Shown: positions 15,841 through 23,813 of the stretch, piece after piece
How the letters are laid out: each line of letters starts with the position of its first letter
Numbering within the stretch: the first letter of the stretch is position 1
NCBI GenBank assembly: GCA_947478975.1
Contig: CANJYI010000005.1
Span: 1 to 26,991 of the forward strand
Length of the DNA stretch: 26,991 bases
DNA from: Chthoniobacteraceae bacterium
GTDB taxonomy: Bacteria; Verrucomicrobiota; Verrucomicrobiia; Chthoniobacterales; Chthoniobacteraceae
Direction: 5' to 3'
Notes under the pieces: generated by a model
Seen by the model: only the letters and a program-made list of their open reading frames with translations
Told to the model about the DNA's origin: nothing
Database searches by the model: none
Position numbers and translations under genes: made by a program

Positions 15841-16890
15841 ATGCAACTACCTCCCATCACCTCAGCCTCACGCCGCGCCTTCGCACTCCTCCTGTTCTCC
15901 GGCCTTGCCGCAGCACATTCCCCCCTCTTTTCCTCCACGCTCCACGCTGCGGAAGAGCCCAAGCGGATCGTCCTGGTCACAGTCACCACGGGTTTCCGGC
16001 ACAGTTCCATCGCTTCCGCGGAAAAGATCCTCCAGAAGCTGGCCGACGAGTCCAAGGCGTTCACCATCGTCGACAAGATCCAGCAGCCCGACATCACCAT
16101 CCCCCGCAAGCCCACCCCGCCCCGGGCCCTCGCCCCCAATGCGGACGAAAACGCCAAGAAACGGTTTGAAGCCGACACCAAGCGCTTCGAAGAAGCCATG
16201 ACCAAGTGGACTCCCGAAATCGACGCGCAGGCAAAAGCCGCCAAGGAGCAGTTGGACAAGGAAATCGTCACCGCCCTAGCGCGGCTCGCTCCGGCCGAAC
16301 TGGAGGCCAAAAAAATTGATGGCGTCATCTTTGCAAACACCACCGGCGACCTGCCGCTTCCGGACAAGGAAGGCTTCGTGCAATGGGTTCAAAAAGGACA
16401 CGGCTTTATGGCCATGCACTCCGCAAGTGACACCCTCCACAAGTTTCCCGGTTATATTTCGATGCTCGGCGGGGAGTTTGAAACCCACGGGGGCCAGGCC
16501 GCCATCGAGCTGACCGCCCTGGACGCGGCCCATCCGGCAGCTGCTGGCATCCCCTCCCCCTGGTCGATCGCCAAGGAAGAAATGTACCGCATCCGCAGCT
16601 ACGACCGCAGCCGCGTGCGCGACATCTTCGCCTCCACGGTAATCCCCATGGACGGCAGGCCGGACCAGGGCACCGCCGCGCACTTCCCAGTGTCGTGGGT
16701 GCGTTCCGAGGGCAAGGGCCGCGTGTTTTACACCTCGCTCGGCCACCGGGAAGACGTCTGGGACGACGACGCCAACATGCCCAACCGGCTCAACGGCCCC
16801 GAAGTCGCGCAGCGCTTCCAGAAGCACATCCTAGGCGGCATCCGCTGGGCTCTGGGACTGGCGGAAGGCTCTTCGGCGCCCCAGAAATAG
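15841..16890 (+). CDS. Secreted ThuA-like domain protein with helical insertion
   Basis: A 349-residue exported protein. Residues 1-37 are a long signal peptide ending LHA before the mature start. The ThuA-like (class I glutamine-amidotransferase-like) core begins at about 41 with KRIVLVTVTTGFRHSSIASA and continues with GFMAMHSASDTLHKFPGYIS, GGEFETHGGQAAIELT and the C-terminal WVRSEGKGRVFYTSLGHRED. Between about 85 and 155 lies a charged, alanine/lysine-rich helical insertion that is not part of the usual fold. ThuA proteins are linked to 3-keto-sugar (trehalose) metabolism in rhizobia; here the substrate is unknown. It leads a plus-strand run with cytochrome, DUF1501 and a second ThuA gene. 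Confidence 0.88.
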   Translation: MQLPPITSASRRAFALLLFSGLAAAHSPLFSSTLHAAEEPKRIVLVTVTTGFRHSSIASAEKILQKLADESKAFTIVDKIQQPDITIPRKPTPPRALAPNADENAKKRFEADTKRFEEAMTKWTPEIDAQAKAAKEQLDKEIVTALARLAPAELEAKKIDGVIFANTTGDLPLPDKEGFVQWVQKGHGFMAMHSASDTLHKFPGYISMLGGEFETHGGQAAIELTALDAAHPAAAGIPSPWSIAKEEMYRIRSYDRSRVRDIFASTVIPMDGRPDQGTAAHFPVSWVRSEGKGRVFYTSLGHREDVWDDDANMPNRLNGPEVAQRFQKHILGGIRWALGLAEGSSAPQK

Positions 16891-16925
16891 CACAGCAGCA
16901 CAGCGAGCCTCCCCCCCGCGCGGCC

Positions 16926-19814
16926 ATGCCGAAGCTCCCCCCCATCCTGCCGACTGCTCTTTGGCTCGCATCCGCCCCCTTCGCCGGGGCGGATGCGGGT
17001 GCGGACTTCTTTGAAAAAAAGGTGCGTCCCGTCTTGGTGGAGCGCTGCTACGAGTGCCACAGCGCCGAACACAAAATTAAGGGAGGTCTTCGGCTGGATT
17101 CCCGGGAAGGCTGGCTCAAGGGGGGGGATTCCGGGCCTGCGGCACATCCGGGCGCCCCGGAAAAAAGCCTCCTAGTGGAGGCAGTCCACTACGCCAACCG
17201 GGACATGCAGATGCCCCCGAAGCAGCGCCTGCCCAAGGAGGAAATCGCGGTGCTCGAGGAATGGGTGCGCATGGGGGCACCGGACCCCCGGGCCGAGGCA
17301 CCCATGGTTAAGAAACAGACCGGCATGAGCCTCGAAGCGGGCCGCAAGTTCTGGTCATACGCCCCCGTCCAGAAGCCCGCCCCTCCCAAAGTCGCCCAAA
17401 CCCAGTGGCCCCGTTCGGAGCTGGACCGCTTCACGCTGTCCGCCATGGAGCACGCCGGGGTTGCCCCCGCGCCGGACGCCCCTCTGCCGGTGCTGGCGCG
17501 CCGCCTTTACTACAACCTGGTCGGCCTGCCGCCCACCCCCGAACAACTGGACGTCTTCCTCAAGGACGCCGCCCAGGACCGCGACGCCGCGGTCGCCGCG
17601 CTCGTCGACGCGCTGCTGGCCAGTCCCCATTTCGGCGAAGCCTGGGGCCGCCACTGGCTGGACATCACCCGCTTTGCGGAATCCAGCGGCGGCGGGCGCA
17701 CCCTGCTTTTTAAGGACGCGTGGCGCTTCAGGGACTACGTGCTCGAATCCCTCAACGCGGACGTCCCCCTCAGGCAACTCATCCGCGAACACCTCGCCGG
17801 GGACCTGCTTCCGAGCAACTCCGCCGCCGAGCGCCGCCGCCAGATTGCATCCACTGCCTTCCTTTCCCTGGGCCCCACCAACTACGAGGAACAGGACAAA
17901 CAGCAGCTGCGCTTTGACGTCATCGACGAGCAAATCGAAACCGTGGGCCGTGCCTTTCTAGGCCAAACCCTCGGGTGCGCGCGCTGCCACGATCACAAAT
18001 TTGACCCCGTCAGCCAGCGCGACTACTACGCGCTCGCCGGCATCTTCTCCTCCACGCGCACCCTCTTTAACTACACGGACAACGTGGCGCGCTGGATCGT
18101 CCAGCCCCTCCCTGCGGAGGGTCCCCAGGAAGAACTACTCCGGCAGCACGAGGAGCAAACCGCGAAGCTGCGGGCGCAAATCGACACCGCCAAGACCGCC
18201 CTCGCCGAAAAGGCCAAGGCTTCCAGCGTCGAGACAACCACCGCTGGCACGCCTCTGGATCCAAGCCAACTGACGGGAATCGTCCTCGATGATTCCGACG
18301 CCAAGGTCGTCGGCTTCTGGAAGCCCTCCACCCACGTGCGCAACTTTATCGGCCGGGGCTATGTCACCGACGACAACAAGGGCAAAGGAGAGAAGACCCT
18401 CACCTTCTCGCCCACGTTCCCCGACACCGGCCGTTATGAAGTACGCCTAGCCTACGCCCACTCCCCCAACCGCGCAAAAAACGTCCGCGTCAACATCCTC
18501 CATGCCGACGGGGAGGACTCCGTTTTTATCGACCAGACTGAGACGCCCCCGGTGGAAGGCCACTTTGTTTCGCTCGGAAAGTTTCGCTTCGAAAAGGACG
18601 GCGCCGGCTACGTGCTCATCTCCAACGAGGGCACCACCGGCTATGTCGCCGTGGACGCCCTGCAGTTCCTGCCGGAAAACGCCCAAAAAGCCACGCCCAA
18701 GGAGGCGCCGGGAACCCCAAAAACGGCGAAACGCGACGAGTCGCCGCAGGCCGCTGCGCGCAAGGAGCTGGCGGCACTGGAGGCCCAGCTCAAAAAACTC
18801 AGCGCAGACGGTCCCGCACGCAGCCAGACCATGGCCGTCCACGACGACCCGCAGGTCGGCGACACCCAGATCCGGGTGCGCGGAATCGAACGCCAGCGGG
18901 GCGAAATAGTCCCTCGTGGCTTTCTCCAGGTTGCGCTGGTGGGCAGTCAGCCTGTGCTGCCGCCGGAACAGAGTGGCCGCATGGAGTTGGCCGAATGGAT
19001 CACCTCGGACAACAACCCGCTCACCGCGCGGGTGCTGGTCAACCGCGTTTGGACCTGGCTCTACGGAAGCGGACTGGTGCGCACCGTCGACAACTTCGGC
19101 ACCACCGGGGAGGCACCGACGCATCCGGAACTGCTCGACCACCTCGCCTCCCGCTTTGTGGCGGAGGGTTGGAGCCTCAAAAAACTGGTGCGCGCCATCG
19201 TGCTCAGCCGGACCTGGCAGCAGACCGCGCAGGCCCCCACCGCTCAGGATCCCGACAACCGGCTGCTCTCCCACGCCAACCGGCGCCGGCTCAGCGCGGA
19301 GCAAATAAGGGATTCGCTCCTGCTAGGGGCAGGCAGGCTGGATTTGCAGGTTGGCGGACCAAACATCGACGGGGCGGGTGACGTCGACGCCAACAATTTT
19401 TCAGCCCAGAACATCGAGTACAACTATGTCTACAAGGACGTGCGGCGCAGCTTCTACACCCCGGCCTTCCGCAACAAGAGGCTCGAGCTCTTTGAAATCT
19501 TCGACTTTGGAAACATCAACCAACCCATAGGCCAGCGCACCGCCAGCACCGTGGCCCCCCAGGCGCTTTTCTTCCTCAACAGCCCCTTTGTTTCGGAACA
19601 AGCCGAGGCCGCAAGCGCCCTGACCCTCGCCGCAGGAGGCGACGACCAAGCCCGCCTGCACGCCGCCTGCCTCCGGTTGCTGGGACGCCCTCCTTCAGCA
19701 AAGGAAACCGCCCTCTTCCAGCGCTTCCTGCACACCGCCCCCACACAGGAACAAGGCTGGAAGCAGATTCATCTGGCCCTGTTTGCCTCCCTGGACTTCC
19801 GCTATCTTGATTAG
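16926..19814 (+). CDS. PSCyt1-DUF1549-DUF1553 secreted cytochrome protein with golvesin-like insert
   Basis: A 962-residue exported protein. A signal peptide (about 1-22) precedes a PSCyt1 heme domain with CYECH at 41-45 and the MQMPPKQRLP distal region near 95. DUF1549 spans about 160-370 and includes a second c-type motif CARCH (351-355, CARCHDHKFDP). A predicted coiled coil at about 400-432 leads to a beta-sandwich at about 452-585 (VVGFWKPSTHVRNFIGRGYV ... GYVAVDALQFLP) resembling golvesin/carbohydrate-binding modules. A second coiled segment is followed by DUF1553 at about 690-945 (NPLTARVLVNRVWTWLYGSG). The start at 16926 is chosen for the signal peptide; the open frame extends back to 16695 over the ThuA gene. 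Family function is unproven; the hemes imply electron transfer. The neighbouring DUF1501 gene is its usual partner. Confidence 0.93.
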   Translation: MPKLPPILPTALWLASAPFAGADAGADFFEKKVRPVLVERCYECHSAEHKIKGGLRLDSREGWLKGGDSGPAAHPGAPEKSLLVEAVHYANRDMQMPPKQRLPKEEIAVLEEWVRMGAPDPRAEAPMVKKQTGMSLEAGRKFWSYAPVQKPAPPKVAQTQWPRSELDRFTLSAMEHAGVAPAPDAPLPVLARRLYYNLVGLPPTPEQLDVFLKDAAQDRDAAVAALVDALLASPHFGEAWGRHWLDITRFAESSGGGRTLLFKDAWRFRDYVLESLNADVPLRQLIREHLAGDLLPSNSAAERRRQIASTAFLSLGPTNYEEQDKQQLRFDVIDEQIETVGRAFLGQTLGCARCHDHKFDPVSQRDYYALAGIFSSTRTLFNYTDNVARWIVQPLPAEGPQEELLRQHEEQTAKLRAQIDTAKTALAEKAKASSVETTTAGTPLDPSQLTGIVLDDSDAKVVGFWKPSTHVRNFIGRGYVTDDNKGKGEKTLTFSPTFPDTGRYEVRLAYAHSPNRAKNVRVNILHADGEDSVFIDQTETPPVEGHFVSLGKFRFEKDGAGYVLISNEGTTGYVAVDALQFLPENAQKATPKEAPGTPKTAKRDESPQAAARKELAALEAQLKKLSADGPARSQTMAVHDDPQVGDTQIRVRGIERQRGEIVPRGFLQVALVGSQPVLPPEQSGRMELAEWITSDNNPLTARVLVNRVWTWLYGSGLVRTVDNFGTTGEAPTHPELLDHLASRFVAEGWSLKKLVRAIVLSRTWQQTAQAPTAQDPDNRLLSHANRRRLSAEQIRDSLLLGAGRLDLQVGGPNIDGAGDVDANNFSAQNIEYNYVYKDVRRSFYTPAFRNKRLELFEIFDFGNINQPIGQRTASTVAPQALFFLNSPFVSEQAEAASALTLAAGGDDQARLHAACLRLLGRPPSAKETALFQRFLHTAPTQEQGWKQIHLALFASLDFRYLD

Positions 19815-19859
19815 ACGCTCCCCCTGAAAACAGGCACGCCCCCCAGACACCACTCCCCC

Positions 19860-21260
19860 ATGAACCCGCTTCTCTTCTCGCGCAGACGCGCGCTCCAGAC
19901 CCTGGGCTGCGGCTTCGGTTCCCTCGCCATGGCGGGACTCGCCGCCGGGGAAAACCCGCCCGCCCCGCTCCTCAAGCACACCGCCCGCGCCAAACGGATC
20001 ATTTTCCTCTTCATGCAGGGCGGCGTCAGCCACGTGGATTCCTTCGACCACAAGCCCAAGCTGGCTGCCGAGGACGGCCGTTTGCTGGACTTCGCCGACC
20101 TGCGTTCCCTGGCCAAAACAGGGAAAAGCCCGCAACAGCGCGTCATGAAGCCCCTCTGGGATTTTTCCCAGCACGGGGAAAGCGGCCTCTGGGGCTCCAG
20201 CCTGTTCCCCGAAATGTGCAAGCATCTGGACGACATGTGCGTGATCCGCTCGATGCACACCGAGGGGATCGCACACGGTCCCGCCACGCTTTTCCTCCAC
20301 ACCGGCACGACCACCTTTGTGCGCCCCTCCATGGGAGCCTGGATCAACTACGGCCTTGGCTCCGAAAACCAGAACATGCCGGGCTTTGTGACCATCAGCC
20401 CAAGCCTCGGCAACGGCGGCCCGCGCAACTATGGGAACGCCTTCCTTCCGGCCGTCTTCCAGGGCACGCCCATTGGCCGCGCAGGCATCGCCGCTAAGGA
20501 CGCCAGCATCGGCAACCTGCGCCCCGCCCGGACGCAAGAGGAGGCCCGCCGCCAGTTCGACCTGCTCCGCGAACTCAACGCCGAGCAACTCCGCCAAAAA
20601 CCCGGCGAATCCGAACTGGACGCCGTCCTCCAAAGCTACGAACTGGCCTGGCGCATGCAGGACTCCGCCCCCTCGGTCCTCGGCATGGAAGGCGAATCCC
20701 CCGAAACCCTCGCCCTCTACGGCATCGGCCGCGCCCCCACCGACAACTTCGGCCGCCAGTGTCTCCTCGCCCGGCGCCTCTGTGAATCCGGCGTCCGCTT
20801 CGTCCAGGTCAACTACGGCGACAACACCAACAACCCCGCTTGGGACCAGCATTCCAATCTCAAAAAGCACGGCGACCATGCCGCCGCCGTCGACCGCCCG
20901 GTCGCCGGCCTGCTCGCCGACCTCAAACAGCGCGGACTCCTCGAGGACACGATCGTCTGGTGGGGCGGCGAGTTTGGCCGCACCCCCTATGCCGAGAAAA
21001 ACGGCACCGGCCGCGACCATAACCCCGCCGGGTTCTCCATCTGGGTGGCCGGCGGCGGCTTTAAGAAAGGCGTGGCCTACGGCGAAACGGACGAGTACGG
21101 CCACCATGCCGTCGCCAACAAAGTGCACATGCACGACCTCCACGCCACCCTGCTGCACGCCCTGGGGCTCGACCACGAGGCCCTTACCTTCCGGCACGCC
21201 GGCCGCGACTACCGCCTCACGGATGTCTACGGTCGCGTGGTCCACGATCTCTTCGCATGA
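19860..21260 (+). CDS. DUF1501 family Tat-exported protein
   Basis: A 466-residue protein with a twin-arginine signal (SRRRALQTLG at 7-16, hydrophobic to about 29). The mature part is the DUF1501 sulfatase/phosphatase-like fold: RIIFLFMQGGVSHVDSFDHK at about 45-64, MCVIRSMHTEGIAHGPATLF, GRQCLLARRLCESGVRFVQV, and a metal-site-like region near the C-terminus (DTIVWWGGEFGRTPYAEKNG, then GRDHNP). Exact catalytic activity is not established for the family. It lies 45 nt after the DUF1549/DUF1553 gene, the standard partnership in Planctomycetes and Verrucomicrobia, and its stop overlaps the next ThuA start by 4 nt (ATGA). Confidence 0.95.
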   Translation: MNPLLFSRRRALQTLGCGFGSLAMAGLAAGENPPAPLLKHTARAKRIIFLFMQGGVSHVDSFDHKPKLAAEDGRLLDFADLRSLAKTGKSPQQRVMKPLWDFSQHGESGLWGSSLFPEMCKHLDDMCVIRSMHTEGIAHGPATLFLHTGTTTFVRPSMGAWINYGLGSENQNMPGFVTISPSLGNGGPRNYGNAFLPAVFQGTPIGRAGIAAKDASIGNLRPARTQEEARRQFDLLRELNAEQLRQKPGESELDAVLQSYELAWRMQDSAPSVLGMEGESPETLALYGIGRAPTDNFGRQCLLARRLCESGVRFVQVNYGDNTNNPAWDQHSNLKKHGDHAAAVDRPVAGLLADLKQRGLLEDTIVWWGGEFGRTPYAEKNGTGRDHNPAGFSIWVAGGGFKKGVAYGETDEYGHHAVANKVHMHDLHATLLHALGLDHEALTFRHAGRDYRLTDVYGRVVHDLFA

Positions 21261-22192
21261 AAAAAACCACCTCCCCCCATCGCTCTGTTTCCTCGCTGTT
21301 CGGTCTCCTGCTGGCGGCTACTCTGGCCCCCGTCCTTCCGTCCCGTGCCGAACTCACAGAGGAGCAGCGCAAGATTCCCCTCGAAGCCGACTCCCCCAAC
21401 CCCGCCCTGTCCAAGATCGTGCTCCTTGCCGGCAGCACCTCCAACAAAGCGGGACAGCACGAGTACTTTGCCGGATGCGCCCTGCTGGCGGAATGGCTAC
21501 GGCAGACCCCAGGCGTCTGGCCCGTGCTGGTGGCCGACGGCTGGCCCAAAAACGAGGCGGTCTTTCAGGGCGCCAAGGCCGTGGTTGTCTACGCTGACGG
21601 CGGCCTCAAGCTTCCCTTTTTGGAGCAGACCAAATGGGACCGTATGAAGGAGCTCGTCAAGGCAGGCACGGGCTTGGTCATGCTCCACCAGGCCGTGGAC
21701 GTGCCCGAGGAACGGGCCGAGGAAGTTCGTTCCTGGATCGGAGGCGTCTGGCAGAAGGACATTGGCTGCCGCGGCCACTGGGACATGGAGTTCAACGAGT
21801 TTTCCAATCATCCCGTGCTTGGCGGGGTGAGCACCTTTACCGCCCCCTTTGACGGCTGGCTCTACAACCTCCACTTTTCGCCCGACATCATCCCGCTGCT
21901 TTCCGGGGCGGTGCCCGACAAGTCCCGTTCGACCGCCGACGCCAAGCAATACGCGGGCAGGCCGGAGTTGGTGGCCTGGGGGTACCTGCGGCCGGGCGGC
22001 GGACGCAGCTTTGCGTTTACCGGGTGCGATCTGCACCGGAACTGGGGTGTGGAAGGCCAGCGCCGCTTGGTGACAAACGGCGTGCTTTGGAGCGCCGGGG
22101 TCGAGGTTCCCGCAGACGGCGCCCCCGTACCGCTGGCCGGCGGCGCGCTCACCACCAACCTGGACGCCAAGCCAACGCCCCAACCGAAGTAG
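21257..22192 (+). CDS. Second secreted ThuA-like domain protein
   Basis: A 311-residue exported protein with a signal peptide (about 1-31, SRA before the mature start). The ThuA-like core runs from about 52 (KIVLLAGSTSNKAGQHEYFA) through VVVYADGGLKLPFLEQTKWD, GTGLVMLHQAVDVPEERAEE and WGYLRPGGGRSFAFTGCDLH to HRNWGVEGQRRLVTNGVLWS. It is clearly a different subfamily from the ThuA gene at 15841, without the helical insertion. The start overlaps the DUF1501 stop (ATGA), so the two are coupled. A tail of small and polar residues ends the protein. The role is inferred to be a step on an oxidised sugar in the periplasm or at the cell surface. Confidence 0.88.
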   Translation: MKKTTSPHRSVSSLFGLLLAATLAPVLPSRAELTEEQRKIPLEADSPNPALSKIVLLAGSTSNKAGQHEYFAGCALLAEWLRQTPGVWPVLVADGWPKNEAVFQGAKAVVVYADGGLKLPFLEQTKWDRMKELVKAGTGLVMLHQAVDVPEERAEEVRSWIGGVWQKDIGCRGHWDMEFNEFSNHPVLGGVSTFTAPFDGWLYNLHFSPDIIPLLSGAVPDKSRSTADAKQYAGRPELVAWGYLRPGGGRSFAFTGCDLHRNWGVEGQRRLVTNGVLWSAGVEVPADGAPVPLAGGALTTNLDAKPTPQPK

Positions 22193-22233
22193 CGCGGATT
22201 GCGTGAATAGGGGGGCTAATCCCTACGCCCCTA

Positions 22234-22261
22234 CCCGCCTCATGGCGAGGCCATGGGCGGG
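22234..22261. terminator. Strong palindrome after the ThuA operon
   Basis: CCCGCC and CATGGC, separated by one bulged T, pair with GCCATG and GGCGGG around a GAG loop, giving 12 base pairs. It starts 42 nt after the last stop codon of the operon. There is no U-tract, so intrinsic termination is uncertain; it may instead be a REP-type or mRNA 3'-end protecting element. Confidence 0.45.
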
Positions 22262-22293
22262 CTGCCACGAAAGGGCCATCAAGTTTTCCCCGG

Positions 22294-22395
22294 ACGGCGG
22301 CTTCTCCCAGACGGCGGCTTCTCCCAGACGGCGGCTTCTCCCAGACGGCAGCTTCTTCCAGACGGCAGCTTCTCTCCGAGGGCAGCTTCTCTCCG
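22294..22395. repeat. 17-bp tandem repeat array, six units
   Basis: Six head-to-tail units of 17 bp. The first three are identical, ACGGCGGCTTCTCCCAG (22294, 22311, 22328). The next three drift progressively: GGCAGCTTCTTCCAG at 22345, GGCAGCTTCTCTCCG at 22362, and AGGGCAGCTTCTCTCCG at 22379. There are no spacers, so it is not a CRISPR array. The period is not a multiple of three, arguing against a coding origin. Probably a minisatellite formed by slippage. Confidence 0.9.
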
Positions 22396-22475
22396 AGGGG
22401 GCGGCGGGTCTTCCCTCGCGGATCGGCACGCCTACTTTTTCGGATCACCCCTCGCTGCACACATTCCCCCGCGGC

Positions 22476-22500
22476 GCACCTTCCGACGCACCGAAGGTGC
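22476..22500 (+). terminator. Hairpin with pyrimidine tail
   Basis: Perfect 8-bp arms GCACCTTC and GAAGGTGC with a 9-nt loop, followed on the plus strand by ATCCTTCTTT. The tail is T-rich but interrupted. It could be an intrinsic terminator for readthrough from the ThuA operon or one member of the palindrome cluster. Confidence 0.4.
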
Positions 22501-22514
22501 ATCCTTCTTTCCAG

Positions 22515-22571
22515 CCCATGGCAACGCCGTGGGAACCAGCCCCCCAAGGAAATCGAGCCCTGAAAGGGCGT
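22515..22571. repeat. REP-like palindrome pair
   Basis: CCCATGGC and GCCGTGGG (22515-22533) form an 8-bp stem with one G-U pair and an AAC loop. About 25 nt later GCCCT-GAA-AGGGC forms a second small palindrome. The paired layout, including the CCCTGAAAGGG core, resembles intergenic palindromic repeats that I recall as common in Planctomycetes and Verrucomicrobia. The identification is from memory and tentative. Confidence 0.45.
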
Positions 22572-22721
22572 TCCAGATCGCCCCTACAGCGCTAAATCCC
22601 AGGCGCACACCGAGGAATCATTCCCCAGACAACAAACCCACCGGAAGACGGGGGAGAATCCCTTTGCATTGTTTATTGTGCTCCCTTTCTTGGAATAGAT
22701 ACCCTCTTCCGAATTCCATTT

Positions 22722-23717
22722 ATGCACCCCAAAATGCGCGCCGAAACCGCAGTGACAACCAAAAGACCTTGCCCGCTGTCAGGCAGTCAGCAAGCCACCG
22801 TGGTTGCACACCTCGACAGGCACGGCGAAGTGCTGCGGAACGTATGTTGGACCGAAAGCGGTTTTATCGGAGTGGATCCCATTCCGATCGCCGATGTTTC
22901 AGAATTTTACAAAAAAGAGTACCGACAGCAATACAAGGGGGCTTTCACCCCTCAAAACCGCCATGTCCTCAGAGCCGCTCGCTGTGCGCGCGATCGGTAT
23001 GCGCGGATCCAAAAGCACCTCCCTTCCGAACCAAAGCGTCTCGCCACCTTGGACGCGGGAGCAAGCAGCGGGGAGTTCGTCTACCTGATGAAGACCCTGG
23101 GCCATGAAGCCGAAGGAATCGAACCGCACATCGGCTACGCCCTGCACGCAAAATCAAAGCTCGGCCTGAATATTACCAATTGCACCTTCTCTGAATTCCC
23201 AGAAAAGCCCGGTGCATTCCAGCTCGTCACGCTGTTTCACGTTCTGGAACATCTTGAATTTCCGGTGGCCGACCTGCGGCGCCTCCGCGACCTTTTGGAT
23301 GAAAAAGGCGTCTTCGTAATTGAGGTGCCCAATATCCTATACAGGGACATGAAGTTTTCCCACAAATGGCACAAGGGGCACCTAAATGGGTTCACCACAG
23401 AATCCCTCAAACTAACCGCAGCTGCCGCTGGCCTTGAGGCAATAGAGTGCGGTGAGATTGGAGACGGCGGAAACCTCTTCGGCGTTTTCCGCCGGGCCCT
23501 CCCCCTGCCTCCAGACCAAATAAAAAAGGAACTGGCAGGATCTGCGGAAAGGTCCCTCAGAGAGATCTTCGCGAACACAGACTCGGACTATTTCCTCCGC
23601 TGGCACACGTGGGCCAAGATTCCGAAGAAGCTCTTCACCCAGATTGAGGAACGCATCACCGCTCCCAAGCGGCTCGAATCGACCGCCATTCTAAAGGCCG
23701 TCTATCAGGGGCTGTAA
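22722..23717 (+). CDS. Class I SAM-dependent methyltransferase
   Basis: A 331-residue protein of the Methyltransf_23 type. SAM motif I, LDAGASSGEF, is at about 110-119; the acidic motif II falls near GIEPHIG (132-138); and LVTLFHVLEHLEFP (168-181) is the typical post-motif. About 195-205 (GVFVIEVPNI) and a HKWHKGHLNGFTTESLKLTA stretch complete the fold. The N-terminus (CPLSGSQQ ... VLRNVCWTESG) resembles the metal-binding lead of sugar C-methyltransferases but retains only two cysteines, so the site is probably degenerate. The substrate is unknown; related enzymes act on sugars or lipids. Codon use and base composition look less GC-rich than the neighbours, and the gene follows a repeat-rich gap, so it may have been acquired. 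Confidence 0.9.
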   Translation: MHPKMRAETAVTTKRPCPLSGSQQATVVAHLDRHGEVLRNVCWTESGFIGVDPIPIADVSEFYKKEYRQQYKGAFTPQNRHVLRAARCARDRYARIQKHLPSEPKRLATLDAGASSGEFVYLMKTLGHEAEGIEPHIGYALHAKSKLGLNITNCTFSEFPEKPGAFQLVTLFHVLEHLEFPVADLRRLRDLLDEKGVFVIEVPNILYRDMKFSHKWHKGHLNGFTTESLKLTAAAAGLEAIECGEIGDGGNLFGVFRRALPLPPDQIKKELAGSAERSLREIFANTDSDYFLRWHTWAKIPKKLFTQIEERITAPKRLESTAILKAVYQGL

Positions 23718-23813
23718 AAATCCCCTTTCCCGAAGTTTCTTTTTGCCCGCCCTCTTTTTTAAGGCTTTTTAAGATCCGCTTCCGTAGCCAACCGAAAGGG
23801 ATTCCGAAACTTC

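Larger units (their letters stand above)
22193..22721. other. Repeat-rich gene-free region (529 nt)
   Basis: No protein gene is supported here: the open frames across it are formed by the tandem repeat and lack family features. It holds, in order, a 12-bp palindrome (22234-22261), a six-unit 17-bp tandem array (22294-22395), and a cluster of three short palindromes (22476-22571). After that comes less GC-rich sequence (about 22600-22721) that probably carries the promoter of the methyltransferase gene. Confidence 0.7.

Noticed and set aside
19695..21245. 516-codon open frame on the minus strand
   Set aside because: It is antisense to the well-supported DUF1501 gene and arises from GC-rich codon bias.
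22294..22395. CRISPR array
   Set aside because: The units are contiguous 17-mers with no spacers and no cas genes nearby.
22253..23107. 284-codon open frame on the plus strand
   Set aside because: It is generated by the 17-bp repeat array and then runs out of frame through the methyltransferase gene; the product has no family features.
23233..23252. Half of a parS-like site (TGTTTCACGT)
   Set aside because: Only the left half matches; the right half does not mirror it, and the bases encode the conserved LFHVLEHL motif of the methyltransferase.
23698..23728. Intrinsic terminator at the end of the methyltransferase gene (AGGGG ... CCCCT)
   Set aside because: The stem is only five base pairs, overlaps the stop codon and has a poor T-tract.
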